Assembly (NCBI GenBank): GCA_027924585.1
Contig: BSBM01000370.1
Location: 25,849,501 to 25,913,500, forward strand
Direction of reading: 5' to 3'
Source of the DNA: Larix kaempferi
Lineage: Eukaryota; Streptophyta; Pinopsida; Pinales; Pinaceae
DNA: 64,000 nt
Shown here: positions 42,387-55,450 of the stretch, one piece after another
Numbering within the stretch: position 1 is the stretch's first letter
How the letters are laid out: the number at the start of each line of letters is the position of its first letter
Notes under the pieces: generated by a model
What the model saw: the letters and a program-made list of their open reading frames with translations, nothing else
The model's database searches: none
Told to the model about the DNA's origin: nothing
Made by a program: the position numbers and the translations under genes

Positions 42387-43020
42387 ATTAGAGTAATAAT
42401 AACAATACCCAATTGGCAATTGGGCACTCTATGAAGGCAGAGAGTGTCTCAGAGAGCTGCCTTCCCAGAGCACCAGGGTCGCAGGCTATGCCAAACCAGA
42501 GTATAAGAAAACACATCCTTGGATAAACAGGGGGCCTAAAACCGTGCGATACCAGAAAAGCAGTTATAGGACACCTTCGAGTATGAAATTCTAGCGTCCC
42601 ATGGGGGGTTTTATATGTGCCCCAATTGGCATTAGATTCAGTTGGCCAAGGAAACCAGGGAATTTGAAGATGAGTGGTCTCACTTTAATGAGTATTGGAT
42701 TATGTGTAATTTCAATTATGGAAGGAAGGAGCCGAAGGATTTCAAGAACCCATGTGCTTCGGTAGAGATTAATTGCGCGCGCGGGGATCGACTTGGGGAT
42801 TCGTGCCTTGAATGGTTTGGGCAGTTGTTCGGCGTGGGAAAGCATGGGTTCACTTCGTCGAGGAATATGGGGGATGGCCATTGTTGACGCCATGCAAGTG
42901 GTCATGGGAATTGGTCTTTTGAAGAGGAGCTTGCATCCAATACAAAAGAAAAATTGAAGGGACCAACAAGGGGAATCAACGCCAACTAGGCCATAAGTAG
43001 GCCTCCTGCATTGCAATCTG
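42387..43020. other. Upstream region of the tandem-exon gene, GC-richer patch
   Basis: It holds the presumed promoter and 5' UTR of the minus-strand gene. A CpG-containing patch (AATTGCGCGCGCGGGGATCG, about 42771-42790) stands out from the AT-rich surroundings. Open frames on both strands (81 codons at 42642-42887 plus; 141 codons at 42591-43016 minus) have no recognisable family. Confidence 0.45.
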
Positions 43021-44330
43021 GCAATTATTTTTGCGCTTGGAGTGGAGACATAAACAATATTGATAGAAATGAAGAGTGTGGATGATTTAGTTCAGAGAGT
43101 TGAAGGTCATGATGAGTTAAGTTTTTAAATATTACAAATCATTCTACTATGGTGGAAAATCATTATATCAATATTCCTTATTATTCAATTAAGAACCAAT
43201 TCTCATCAACTCAATTGTGAAACTGGGCACTGGAAAAGACCAAAGGAGGCTTGGGAAAAAGGGTGTGTATATTTTTCACTTCCTAGTAAGTTTAAAAAAA
43301 AAAAAAAACATTTTATTTTAAAGTGTGAAGCCTTCAAAGATAGTAGGGCCAACTATGCAAATTTCTTGACAACTAGTTCTTGGGATAACCTATTCAGTGA
43401 GGGGACAGTGGAGAAATTGGGGGCACTCATCGTGAAACTGAACAAGAAAATGGTTGAGTTACAGAAATCAGGAGGTGAAGCCATCTATCTCATATTCCAA
43501 TTAAGGATTAATTAAACTTTTTTATTATTACAAATAAGTACATGTATATTCCATTTTTATACATTACAAATAGATAGTGATACATGTATATTCCATTTTT
43601 AATATTACAAATAAGTATATGTATATTCCATTTTTTCTACCAGAACAAGCCATGCGTTAAATTTGTCTTAATTCCCTAATTAGATAGGGACATGATTGTA
43701 CTTTGAAAACTAAAATATTCCAACTGTTTTACAAACTGAAAAATAGAAAGTCGTATTGTATTGTAATATTCATTTAAATTTTTAATTTATATTGAATATA
43801 ATTCTGTCAAACTGGGTTAATTTATAATCGTGGGCTCCATTTTCATCAAAATTTGAACTTAAGAATATTCATACAGTAATGCTCCGTCTTAATGAGTTTT
43901 TTATTATAATTATTATTATTTTTAAATATAACAATTTATAACCTTAAAAAATGCATAATAAATACATAATAGTAAAAATTATAGTTTTTTTTATATAAAT
44001 TTTTAAATATGAAATGTTTTTCCATTTGCTTTTTATATACTGAATTAATAAACCATCATAAATTGATCGGCATCTATTATGTAAGTGAAGGAAAATAGAA
44101 CCTTATTTTAAGTTAAAATGTCAATTTTTCCTTTCTTCGCGGAAGAAAAATCAATCCATGATAATAGAAAAGGGGTTTCGTGGGGTTCCCTTGGTAAGGG
44201 TTTTGTTTTTTTTTCTTTTTTGTTGCAGGATTTGGCTGAAAATGAAGGTTGAAGATGCGTTTTAGGGCATGCGATGCCTTGGAGTCAAGCTAATTCTTCG
44301 GGATTAGCCCAATACCAGCCAAGTATAAAA
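43021..44330. other. AT-rich spacer with a short tandem repeat
   Basis: No gene is supported. At 43525-43635 a unit of about 45 bp (ATTACAAATAAGTA...ATGTATATTCCATTTTT) recurs three times. An A15 run lies near 43295. Confidence 0.65.
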
Positions 44331-44600
44331 AAAGTGGGAATTTCTCGCCTACGTTGTTGTCCTTTCTCGTCCCTTAACTATAGTTTTCAGTTTCTCTTGT
44401 GCAAAGTTTAGGTGGTTTGTGTGTTCTTTTTCTCCGTGTTTGGTTTCCTTGGTGGGGTTATTTTTCTGAAGTACGCTTGTCCGATTCTCGACCCCCCTTT
44501 TCCCTTTTTGGCTTTGTGCATAGGTGGCAGAGTTTGGGGCTAGGGTTTCTGTGTTTTGGCAGCTTTCGGTTTCTGCTTTTTGCCCCAGTCATCCCTTAAT

Positions 44601-46146
44601 ATGGGCCCCTTTTCTCATTCTCGGGACTCTATTGCACTGTCAAACCCTGTGCAGGAATTTTTCTCACCGTCTCCCGCTGAGGAAGGGGTGTGAAAATTTA
44701 AGAAATTGTTTGGATTTAGGGCCAAACAGAAAAGGTTATCGAATACTGTTAAAGCTCGTGACTACACAGATCGCTATGAAATTAATGTGGACTTTAACCT
44801 AGACAGGATTGAGATGTTGGCAAGTCGTGCCCTAGTCGGTAGATTGGAGTTTGCCTCTGGATCAAAGGCCAAAATAGCAGATTGGGTTCCTATCACTAAG
44901 ATGGCTCCGAGAGTTAGTTTGCTAATGAATAGATGGATCCTTTTTGTTTTTCTTGACTCAGAGGTGTTAGAACAGATTTTAGCAAACTTCTGGGCGTTCA
45001 AGAAGGGCTCTCTGTTTCTGAAGCGATGGCATGTTGACTTCGATCCTCAGAAAGAGATTCAAGGCATACGTCATTTGTTGATGATAATACCAGGCCTACC
45101 AATTGAGTTGTGGTCAGAAGTAATCATGTTGGTTTGGCACATACAGTTGGAAAATTTGTTCGGATAGACAAGCATAATTTTCATGGGATGGATTAAAGAT
45201 ATGCCAAAGTGATGGTTGCACTGGATATGGGCCTTGGTCTGCCTGCTGAAGTTGATACGGTCTAGGGGAGTAGATCTTGGTGGTAGAAACTCGATTTCTT
45301 CAAAATCCCTTTCTGATGCTTTGCTTGTAGAGAAACAGGTCATGTCTAGGCAAAGTGTCCACGAATTCTGGGTTTTAGGAAAACCTCCATGGAAGGTTCT
45401 GATTTCGCAACCCCCAAGCAAAATGTGGCAAAACATTTGATATCAGAACCGGGTAAGTGTGTTTCTCGACCTACTGCTCTTTTTTCTGACGTTTCAAAGG
45501 AAGAATTAGAATTTATTGAAAATTCTGAAAAATACCTATCCAGGCATATTTCTAAGGGAGAAGTAATCCTATGTCATGGATTATCTGAGGGTCGAATTGC
45601 TGATATTTCGGGGAGGGGTTCACAATCTCTTCTTGTTGGTCGTAATTTGAACATAGATTTAGGCTCGGTTTCCCTGGAAGCTCGTCTGTCTGAAGTCTTT
45701 CTGAAATTGTCTCCCTTGGATAAGGGTTTCAATCCTGCAAACCCTGTTATTATTTCTGCAGACGACTCTCCAGATAATTTCACTTGAGAATCCTATTATT
45801 GATGCTGCCTTAATTACTAATCCCTCCATCAATCCTTCTGTCAATTTCTCTGCAAAATACATTTCTATTCTTGACCGATGTGGTTATGAAGTTTATGATA
45901 AGGTTGCAGAACTTACCCCTTTACCTTCCTTTTCCAAAAATCCTAACATAAATTCTGATGCCATCCCTTTAAATTCCCTAAAATTCCAAAATGTTACTAT
46001 ACGAAGGGGTAAAAAGAAGAAGGACTCGGTCACTCCTGGTTTGCATGTTGTTGAGGCTTACTATCCTATTTCTAAAAGATTAGAAGAGGCTGATTCGATT
46101 TGTATTGTTCCTGTTGAGGGCCTTAGAGTGGCGTTCCCCTCCAATG
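44601..46146 (+). pseudogene. LINE ORF1: DUF4283-like RNA-binding protein with zinc knuckle
   Basis: The ATG at 44601 starts MGPFSHSRDSIALSN; a TGA follows after about 30 codons, then a 44706-45167 frame with LVGRLEFASGSKAKIADW, RWILFVFLDSEVLEQILAN and FLKRWHVDFDPQ, the DUF4283 pattern of plant LINE ORF1. Beyond a frameshift, a CCHC knuckle CFACRETGH-(V)-stop-AKC (about 45319-45360) is visible with one stop inside. A later open part (45389-45787) is Ser/Asp-rich. ORF1 binds LINE RNA in the ribonucleoprotein particle. Confidence 0.8.
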
Positions 46147-46156
46147 CTGGTTCTTA

Positions 46157-49100
46157 ATGTCCTTTCTCTTACTTAACGTGCGTGGGTTGGGTAAGGTATC
46201 TAGGGCTCAGGCCTTACTCAAACTCTTTTAAGTTACTAGCCCTGGTATTGTACTTCTTCAAGAAACAATGTGTGATGTTCCTTCTACTGTTTCTAAACTT
46301 GGTGGTATTCTCCCTCGGTGGGAGATTGCAGCGGTTAGTTCTTGTGGTCTTTCAGGAGGTTTAGCTGTGGCCTGGAACCCTGTTTTATTCTCCTCTAAGG
46401 TCTTTCATTCGCCTTGGGGCATCTTGTTGAAAGGATTTTATGTGGGGACGAATCTGAATTTAAATATTTTAAATACATATGCTCCTTACAGAGATAGACA
46501 AAAGTTTTGGGAGTCTCTCATGTCCTCGTATTTGTTGAGTTTGGATCATATGATCATTGTTGGGGATTTGAATTTCACCATATCAACTGATGAAGTTTGG
46601 GGGGATTCAACCAGATTGGATGGGATGGCTAAGGTTTTCACAAATTTCATAAATGACTACGATTTTGTGGATGTTAGGCCTGTTAAATTAAAACCCACCT
46701 GGACTAATGGGAGGTTTGGAAAAGATGGTATTCACAAGAGGCTCGATCGTTTTCCTGTGAAAGTAGATTTTCTTGATAGTTTTCAGAAACATAGAGCTTG
46801 GGTTCATGAAATCAAATTCTCCGATCATTGGCCCATTGTGCTCCAATTAGATGACTATGGGCAGAAGGCTTTCTATCCTTTTAAATTCAATAGTTCTTGG
46901 TTATCAAATGATGATTTTTGTGCCATGGTCAGATCTTATTGGAAGCAGGTATCGATGGATAATGCAAATCCTATGGATTTATTCTGTCAAAAGATGAGAG
47001 GTCTAAAAGAAGCTGTCACCATTTGGATAAAGAACAAAAAAGATGTTGATTGCTTGGAGTTAACACAGTTGGAAAAGACTTTCAAATGTCCTTCGACGAG
47101 AATTTCAGTAGTTCATTGGATCATGATTCCTTCATGTCTTTGAAGAACTATGAACTGAAAAAAGAAGAAATTCTGCAGAATGAGGAAAAAGAATGGCGAC
47201 TCAAAAGCAGAGATTTATGGTTATCTCATGGAGATAAAAACTCTAAATTTTTCCATTCTTATGCTTCTACTAGAAGAAATTTAAATAATATTTGGGAAGT
47301 CCAAGACTCGATGGGTTTGGTCATCACAGGTTTGGAGCCTTGAAAGAGGGAAGCTGTAAATTTCTTTGGTAATTTTTATAAAGGCCCTGGGGAAAGTTGT
47401 TTATTGGAACAAATTAAAGTTGCTAGACTCTTCCCTAGGTTCTTCAATGATAAGGAGGCTATGGATTTGGGAAGGGAAGTAAAGCTGAATGAAATACAAG
47501 ACACTCTGAAACTCTTTGCGAAGGAAAAGAGTCCAGGGCCAGATGGCTGGTCAGTGGAGATTTATCTTCACTTTTTTTATGTGATGGGGGAGGACTTAAA
47601 AAGGATGGTAAATTATTCTAGACTCAATTGTTACATCTCTGGAGCCCTTAATTATACTTTTGTGACTCTTATTCCTAAAATTAACAAACCTCTTTCCTTT
47701 GGTGAGTTTCGCCCGATTGCACTATGTAATCTTGCTTACAAATTGATCTCAAAAATCATAGCTCGAAGGTTGAAGGCTACCTTTTCGAAACACATTTCAG
47801 TGGAGCAATTTGGATTTTTGTCTGGTCGACAGATCCATGATGCTATTGGGATCTCACAAGAGCTTCTGCATACTATTAAAACTTGGAAGAGGAAGGCTTT
47901 TTTACTCAAGATGGATTTAGAAAAACCATATGACCGGATGAATTGGTCCTTTCTAAGGCTGGTACTTATACAAATTGGTGTCCCTCCTTTGATGATTAAT
48001 TGGATAATGGTTTGTATAATCACTACAAACATTGTTGTTTTGGTGAATGGCGCCCCCTCTTCCTTTTTCAATTGTACCTGAGGAATTCGTCAGGGATGTC
48101 CACTTTCCCCGCTCCTTTTCATTCTAATAATGGATGCCTTCAGCAGGATTATCAACCAAGCAAAGGACATAAATTTAATCAAAGGTATCAAGTTGGAAAA
48201 GGATTGTGTGATTACACACACTCTGTTCGCGGATGATGTTTTGGTTGCAGGTATGGACTTAGCAGATGAATGGAATCGGTATAGTGAAATTATTAAGACT
48301 TTTTGCAATGTTTCTGGAATAAAGGTCAGCAGTACAAAATCCAGTTTGTTTCAATTTGGTGTGAATGATAAAAAATTGAAAGAAATTTTTGATATTCTGC
48401 CTTATAAGTGTTTTAGTATGGAAGATGGTTTCAAGTATTTGGGATTTTTCCTGAAGCCGAATAATTATCATGTCAATGATTGGTTTTGGTTACTCAGAAA
48501 GGTTGAGAAACGTATTTCACATTGGTCTTTTAGACTTCTCTCCATTGGAGGAAAATTGATATTGGTCAAATGTGTCCTCTCAAGCATTCCGATATATTGG
48601 TTCTCTCTACTTGAAGTGCCCGCCTCCATAATCAATGCTTTAAGGAAATGTTTTTTCAATTATCTATGGACTGGTAATTCGGGACAGTCTAAACTTACTA
48701 TGGTTGGCTGGGAATTGCTCTCTAGGCTTGGAAAATTTGGAGGTTGGGGAATCAAAGATTTGGGTGTTTTCAATTTTGCTCTGAGATTAAAAAACTTGTG
48801 GAGAGGTATCTTTGGGAACACCCTTTGGTCTAGTGTTTTACAATCCAAGTATATTAAATCTGATGTGCACGACTGGATTAGAAATCCTAAGCTGGTTGGT
48901 TGGAATTTCTCTCTAGTTTGGAGGGGTTTCATGAAAGTTTTCAGATGGATCTCAAAAGACATTTGTTGGTAGGTCGGATCAGGCAGGAATGTCCTTGTTG
49001 GATTGGATCCTATCCTTGGTTTGGAGGACTCCTTTCGTCTTTCTGATAGATTGGCGCAATATCTGAAGGCTCTGGGCCGGCCCACCCTAAATAAAATTAT

Positions 49101-50280
49101 AGTTTAGAGTCAAAGAAAATTTTCAAATGTTGTTTGGATGAACTCTAAATATCTTGGGCTTGTTGGATCCCTTGCTCAGGAATGGGATATTTATATTAGG
49201 GCTCTTAATGCTGCATGAATCAAGATAAATTCAGAAAGGGATCTTCTAGTATGGGTCGGGAATCCCAATTCAGGACTAGTGACTGCTAAGATAGCCTATA
49301 TCAGAATTTCTCCGGAAAAATACATATTCCCTCAGCAATGGTGGTATAAGAGGTTATGGAAGTGGAAAGTCCCCTTGAAATTGAAATGTTTCTTATGGCT
49401 AGGTTTACAGGATAAGCTTAAGACTTGGGAGAATTTGTTGAAAAGAGGTTGTTCAGGTCCAAGTAGATGTAGTCTTTGTATGAAACAAGCAGAAACTACA
49501 CATCATTTATTTGTGGAATGTTGCTTTACTATCAAAGTTTGGGAATTCTGTGCCTCGAAATTGAACATTGTTCGCCATTGGGATGTGGGTGACTTAAACT
49601 GTTGTTTATTAAATTGGTATAGATATTGCAAGCCAGTATTTACATTAGCTATCTGCATTGCTTGGGAAATATGGTATTCTCGGAACTGTGCTCTTTTTAA
49701 AGATAAAAAACCAGAGGTAGTGGTCTGCAGTTTGGTTGCCTTAAATATGTATCATTCATATAAAGAGGACTATCCCAAGCTACAGGTTGATAGAATCAGT
49801 TCCTTTTCTTTTAAGGTAACACAGCCTGTTCTTTTCATTGATGGAGCGGCTCAACATGGTGTTTGTGGGGTTGGAGGAGTGATTTTTCTCAATGATGATC
49901 ATTATTTTTCAGTTCGTTTAAATTGTGGGCCTGGAAGCAATATGAAGGCAGAGCTTTTAGCTCTCTGGTGTGTGGTAAAATTGGCAAACATTTTTGGATT
50001 AGTTGACATCAAAGTCTATGGAGACTCACGAGTCACTATCAAATGGGCAACAGGTGATTACAACCTTAATGTCACCAATCTTCGGCACTGGTGCATTTGC
50101 ACAAGAAAGGAAATCTTAAAGGCTCAGAGCATATCCTTTGAACATATATATAGAGAACACAACTCGTAGGCTGATAAGCTTTCTAAACAAGCTCTTGATG
50201 GCATTGAAGGAGATCTTATCTGGGAGGAATGGTTAAACAGTGATATCCTAGATATGGGTGTCACCTATTTTTTTGATTAA
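46157..50280 (+). pseudogene. LINE ORF2: endonuclease, reverse transcriptase, RNase H
   Basis: The start MSFLLLNVRGLGKV lies 2 bp beyond the end of ORF1. The AP-like endonuclease region follows: LLQET, YAPYRDR, VGDLNFT (the GDxN motif) and KFSDHWPI (the SDH motif). RT then has KSPGPDGW, FRPIALCN, KMDLEKPYDRMNW, GIRQGCPLSPLLF and catalytic FADDVLV (about 48229). A Cys-His region of the zf-RVT type (RWSLCMKQAETTHHLFVEC-like) lies at about 49440-49530. RNase H ends the ORF: LFIDGAA, MKAELLAL, VYGDSRV and REHNS-stop-ADKLS. At least six stops or shifts (for example after 46228, 47341, 48079, 48970, 49216 and 50167) make it non-functional. The RNase H tail is typical of plant L1 elements. Confidence 0.9.
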
Positions 50281-50554
50281 GTTTCCTTTTCTGCAAGTCT
50301 TTTTTAGCTGCTGTTTTTTGAAGAAGTTTTTTGGTGAAGACTCCTGGGGAATGAACCAAATTTGCCTTATATATCTGAACATAAAGTGTTGTAAGTTCTT
50401 TTTAAGAATGTTTTGAGCAGCTTGTCTCTGCTTGTCAAGGCTATCATGGCTAGAACTGTCTAAGCATATGGTTTCTTGCATAAGAACCAAGACGATCTTT
50501 GTACTATTTGATTCTTATATGAATATCAATAGAGTTTTTTTTCTGCTGAAAAAA

Positions 50555-50662
50555 AGTATGGACAGGGGTCCAATTTTTTTTATGTGTAAATTTTTTCTTG
50601 ACGTGTATAAAATTTAAGATAAAAAAGTTTACACGTCAATAAATTGGATCCATCTCGGTAAG
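50555..50662. repeat. Imperfect inverted repeat (possible MITE remnant)
   Basis: ATGGACAGGGGTCCAATTT with TTGACGTGTA on the left is mirrored by TTTACACGTCAA and AAATTGGATCCAT on the right, leaving a centre of about 20 bp. It could fold into a hairpin. No clear target duplication was seen. Confidence 0.5.
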
Positions 50663-51937
50663 ATGGATGTATGTTGGTTTTATTTTTTTTAATGAGCACG
50701 CATGGATTTTTTTAATTAAATTTTATTTTTATAAGTTATGGGTTGACATGAACTTTTTTAATTACTTTTTATTTTTGGCAACGTTATACTTAACTTAATG
50801 TGACAACATCTCCCTCATACTCAACACCTCTATAGCACCTGCCTAATGTCAACATCTCCCTCATACTCAACACCTCTAGAGCACATCGCTACTGTCGTTG
50901 CAATGATTTGTTGTAATAATTACAATAACAAAATAACAAATTAATTGAGTAAGCTAAACATAACTTTTTCCAAATAATAGAAAATCATTGCACAGAGAGT
51001 AGCCTCTATACATGAGTGTGGTGGAGGTGTTGTTTACCAAAAATAAATTAAAAAAATCATGTGGGCTCATAAAATTAAAAATTAAAACCAAATAAAAAAT
51101 AATTAAAAAAATCCATGTCTAAAATTTAAATCAGCATAGGTCCAAAGAAATTGAAATCCAACATAGGTCCATTTCTATCAAGAACTAAGAGGGATCAAAT
51201 TTCTTGAGGTGTGAACCAAGAGGGATCAAATTTCTTGAGGTGTAAATTTTGTCTAGATGCCATGGCCTTCAAACACCCATAAGAAAAAAATCATATGAAG
51301 GAGATCAACTTGCATATGGGTTATCTAAGTTGAGTGATTTGGATGAGTGTTTATCATAGGACCATTCATAAATAACTATAAGTGTAATGCATCAAGCTTC
51401 ACCTAACAAATTACCTAAATGGGTATCTACTAAACAAGGACAGCAATGGATATATGTTGAAAACAATTAAGGCACTTGTTTAGAAGTAAAACACAAATGA
51501 CATTTTTGTTTTTGGGGTTAATAACTCTTTTTGGAAGATTAACATTGAGTTAGGTTTCTAATGGATTTCTAAATTCCTACTAGGAACATTTTCACAGCTC
51601 ATGGGGCCAATTACTATCAATTTTGTCATTTTGCATACTTAAGTTAGGCTTCTAATATTATGCCAAGAGCATCCATATGAAAATTTATTCTAAATTTTCT
51701 CTGAAAAGTAATATAATAAACTTTATTTTCTATGGAAAGAAAAAATAAACTCAAACAAAATTCTAGAAAAAATCTTTGTGATTTACGGCTTAGTGATTTC
51801 TTTTCACATATAGCAGAAAGAATTACAGCTTAGTGATTTCTCTTCGCATATAGAAAAAAAAATTAAGAGTGTTTCATAGTAGTGATTTCAGACTGGTATG
51901 GGATGAAAATTTTGCAAGTGATGTTCAACTAAGATAT
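50663..51937. other. AT-rich spacer with two short tandem duplications
   Basis: A 46-bp unit (CAACATCTCCCTCATACTCAA...) is repeated at about 50803 and 50849. A unit with AAGAGGGATCAAATTTCTTG is repeated at about 51186 and 51218. No ORF or RNA gene is supported. Confidence 0.65.
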
Positions 51938-52534
51938 CAAAAGTGAATCCATTCTCAGCCTGAGGGGATATGGCCTTATTTTATTTGCACTATCTCAAAC
52001 CTAGGAGTCTACTTACCATGTTTCGCTGGGCTAAGTGGCAGAAAACCTAGGCTCCAACCATATTTAACTCAACCAAATGGAAAAAAAATGACCCATTTTT
52101 ATGCATCCACTTACCCCCGCTCACAAACGACATCGGGGCCTCAATAACTCTCACCACAAGTTCGATAGCTTGCATTGCAAGGACTCCTACAATCGCTAGA
52201 TTGCATCTAAATTGTTCAACAAGGGCGTGGGTACCCAACCATTGAAACTTTGGCACCACAACCAAGAGAATTCAACAAAGCCATCATCTCCACTGTGTAT
52301 ATCATCTCATTCAAAAGGGGATAGCACCATGTATTTCCAAACATACACTACTCATTGTGGGTTTGCATAGCAATATCGCAAACAATCTACTGAAACCTTA
52401 GTAACAAGCAACCAAACACATGTATAATTCTCCATATCACTAAAACGATGAAGATATGCAAAAAAACAACAAAACCCTAGAAAGCTTTTTCTTGAACTTG
52501 CATTATTGGCTTACAAAAGTGAGTCCATTCTCAG
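51938..52534. repeat. 555-bp repeat copy bracketed by 21-bp direct repeats
   Basis: CAAAAGTGAATCCATTCTCAG (51938-51958) and CAAAAGTGAGTCCATTCTCAG (52514-52534) differ at one base and flank a segment that has a diverged partner at about 55130-55450. A long direct repeat like this resembles the target duplication of a LINE-mobilised insertion. On the minus strand part of the segment is open (52047-52265: LAIVGVLAMQAIELVVRVIE), but I recognise no family. Confidence 0.55.
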
Positions 52535-55125
52535 AATCCTGAAGGTTCCCAAGTTTCTGAGCCAAAGGTCTCGAAGGATTAGGGAAAGCCAGAGACTTAC
52601 CCTTCAGATACTTACTATACAACTAACTAGTAAAATAATGATATGTAACCCTATTCTTTTGCTTACGATTATTTTGATTCTGCTTCTCTCTTTACTTACG
52701 ATAACAATACCAACTGGTAGGTGCGACACTTTTTGGATGTTTACAAGTGTCCGAATGAGCTACATTCGACTAGCGATTATTCGTATAGCCAGATATCTGT
52801 ATGTGTCACAACCGTATATTGTTATACCCTGTGGTCCTATGTCCCACGTTAGCCACATTACTATATAACACACACAATGAGATTGATATCTCGAAGTAGA
52901 ACGACTTGAGCCACTTCTTATCTCCCGTTAGAGGAGCTAGATAAGAATTGTAACCCCCTTATTGTCTTATGGATGGTAGGTCGGATAAGACTTGCAGTAA
53001 CTATTCATCGACGATGTGTCCTTTGGGTAGCCAGTCTTTGACAAATCCAGGTACTCATTCGTGTTGACCTTATAAGGTACACCCCTTGAAATGCCTTATT
53101 CGATCCCTTCATAGAGTCGTTATTCGAGCCCATGGTAAAATACTTCGTGTATCTTTTAGCTTTCAACAACCCTGAGCCTTCACTGTGTGTCCCTCTTACT
53201 TTCACTACTACTACTACTAGTGCGACTCCGAAGCCCAATAACTATTCTATGTTGATGACCTAGACCACATATATGATGCATAAGGCTTCTCTGTGTTGTG
53301 GGTACTACTTGTGTTACAACTTGCAAGTCTATACTACTAATCAATTTAACCGAAAGGGGGTCAGAAGTGTGAGTCTCATAGGTCTCGTCTGAAGGTTGCA
53401 AAGATGGGAAAGGAATCACAAGGATGAAAAGTAGATTAAGTGGGATGCAAATAAGGTGCGTGTCTCAGGTTACAAATTAAAAGCTGAAGTAGAAGGTGTA
53501 TACAAAGCGTAAGTATCGCAAGTTTAAAAAGCAGTATGATAAGAGGGAGAGACTCTCTAAAGCATACATATATGTATAACAATTTGAAGGGGAATTAGAA
53601 AAAGTAGGAAACTAGATCTACCTCGTTGACTATTGATCATAAAAATAAAATAGTGCCACTTAGACTACATTGAAAAAGGGTTACTCTTGGCAGGATGCAA
53701 AGAGTCACTCTTAGGCTCATTCAAAGGCTCATCGTAAGGGTTCAAAGGCTATTAGGAGGTCTTATAGGTTTCACTAAAAAGGGAAGGGAGATAAGAGTAT
53801 GGACCAGTGGACTGAAAAGCAGGTAAAAAAAAGGCTTAAAATAATGGGAAGGTGAATCTGAAGGCTTGAAAGCAGGCTCACAAGAACTAGAATTGTGATA
53901 ATACGAAGGTGAATTGTCATTATGTAGATTGCATGGCTCAGTCGTAGATAAAGCGTTAGGAAACCTATAAGTCAAATACATATCATAAATCTATGTAAGG
54001 TTGTCGGGCCTATCTGAAAGAGACCTCAAATCGTTCTTTAAGAGCCCCACCCTTTGGACTATGCTCAACCCAACAACCATTGTGGCATGGGGGTTTACAT
54101 GCGTAGCTTTACCATGGGGTATTATTGAACTTATAGTTGATTTATAGGAATGGATACCGATAGACATACCCTCAACCCGCTAAGTAACCCTCCATTTGAA
54201 GGAAATAAATATAGGTAGGTCAGGGTGATAGGACTTCACCCGGATGGTAAATTCGACTATGCGAACTTGGCATTATCTTTGGAGGAAGGAAAATATATCC
54301 TTGCTATAAAGCTATGGAAAGAGAAGGGACTGAAAGGATCAATATATACCTTCTAGAGGAAGGATGGGAGCAAAGTGTTTCACCATTCATTGGGATTAAA
54401 GAAAACTTCAGGCTAGCGGATCAGCCAACAATGTCTTCACCATGTCGTGGGTTAACGAATGCTAGAGATAAGAAAGATCCTCTCTCTCATGCACGATGAG
54501 GGTGGTCCCCATTTATATCTACTAAGAAATCCTAATTAAAACACTCCACGGGGGATTCAATTCAACCAAGGTCTATATAGCTTAATAACTTACTGTTTTT
54601 AGCAGACTTTGACCAAGTCTCCCAAGGAACCTCAGAACATATGGCATAGGAAGTTACATACCGGCGATATGGGATCACATGTTCCATCTTACAATAGGCC
54701 CAACAAAGTGGTTCAAATCTAAAGGGACTTACATTCACATTCTCCTTTAGGTGCTTCAATTGCGGTATGGGTAGAAGAAGCTGGTACAGAAAATCGACCT
54801 TTTGTATAGGGTTAACATGGTGAATTGAGGTAGAGTCGACCGATGATCCCGTATTCATTATATAATATATGTAATTATTCTTATAAATATTTATATGTTG
54901 AAGGCTGCCAATGTAACACCTTATCTAAGAAAAAATGGGATTTGATCCAGTAGCAGGTTCCCGTACGGTTACCTTGTTACTACCACCTATTTTTCTATCA
55001 ATGAGAGACCCTTTCCCTCCATACAGCTCTCCCCTTCCCTTCTAAATTATAGCGAATAATGACTCGAATTTATTTTCTCCAGACCATCTTGCACTTACTC
55101 TGTCACCAAAAGGTGTGGATGAGAA
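52535..55125. other. Gene-free block with unusual composition
   Basis: It has a more balanced base composition and fewer A/T runs than the sequence on either side. No long ORF, tRNA or LTR is recognisable. Short ORFs (52506-52868 plus, 54562-54858 minus) have no support. The texture suggests either an old decayed repeat or organellar (mitochondrial) DNA; I cannot decide from the sequence alone. Confidence 0.35.
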
Positions 55126-55450
55126 GCCATGGCCTTATTTTAATTGTGATAACTCAAACCTAGGTGTCTACTTACCATGTTTAGCTAGGCTAAGTAACAT
55201 AAAAGCTAGGATCCGACCATATTAATCTGGGCTAAGTAGAAGAAAACTAAGGGCCCATATCTAGGCATCCACTAACCCCCTATCCACAGACCACATTGGG
55301 GCAACAGTAACTCTCATCATAGGTTCAATAGCTTGCATCACAAGGACTCCCCTATTCACTAGCCTGAATCTAAATTGGTGAACGAGGGAAAACATACACT
55401 GCTCATTATGCGTCTGCATAGAAATATGCATTTAAATAAACAATATACTC
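55126..55450. repeat. Diverged second copy of the 51.96-52.43 kb repeat
   Basis: Shared words include ATGGCCTTATTTTA, CAAACCTAGG, GTCTACTTACCATGTTT, CAATAGCTTGCATCACAAGG and AAACATACACTGCTCATTAT, in the same order and orientation as the left copy, with many substitutions between. Confidence 0.7.

Larger units (their letters stand above)
44340..50560 (+). mobile_element. Plant L1-type LINE, degenerate
   Basis: ORF1 and ORF2 are in the standard order on the plus strand and the sequence ends in a short A-rich stretch (GCTGAAAAAAAG, about 50548). The left end is approximate: it is set where coding-like, less AT-rich sequence begins. I could not find a convincing target duplication. Frameshifts and stops in both ORFs show it is inactive. 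Confidence 0.82.

Noticed and set aside
42591-43016. 141-codon minus-strand ORF upstream of the tandem-exon gene
   Set aside because: No recognisable domain, and an overlapping plus-strand frame is equally open; the GC-rich patch explains the lack of stops.
53000-54550. Hidden tRNA or rRNA gene in the compositionally balanced block
   Set aside because: I looked for a TTCGA loop with a matching acceptor stem and for conserved rRNA words and found none I could support.
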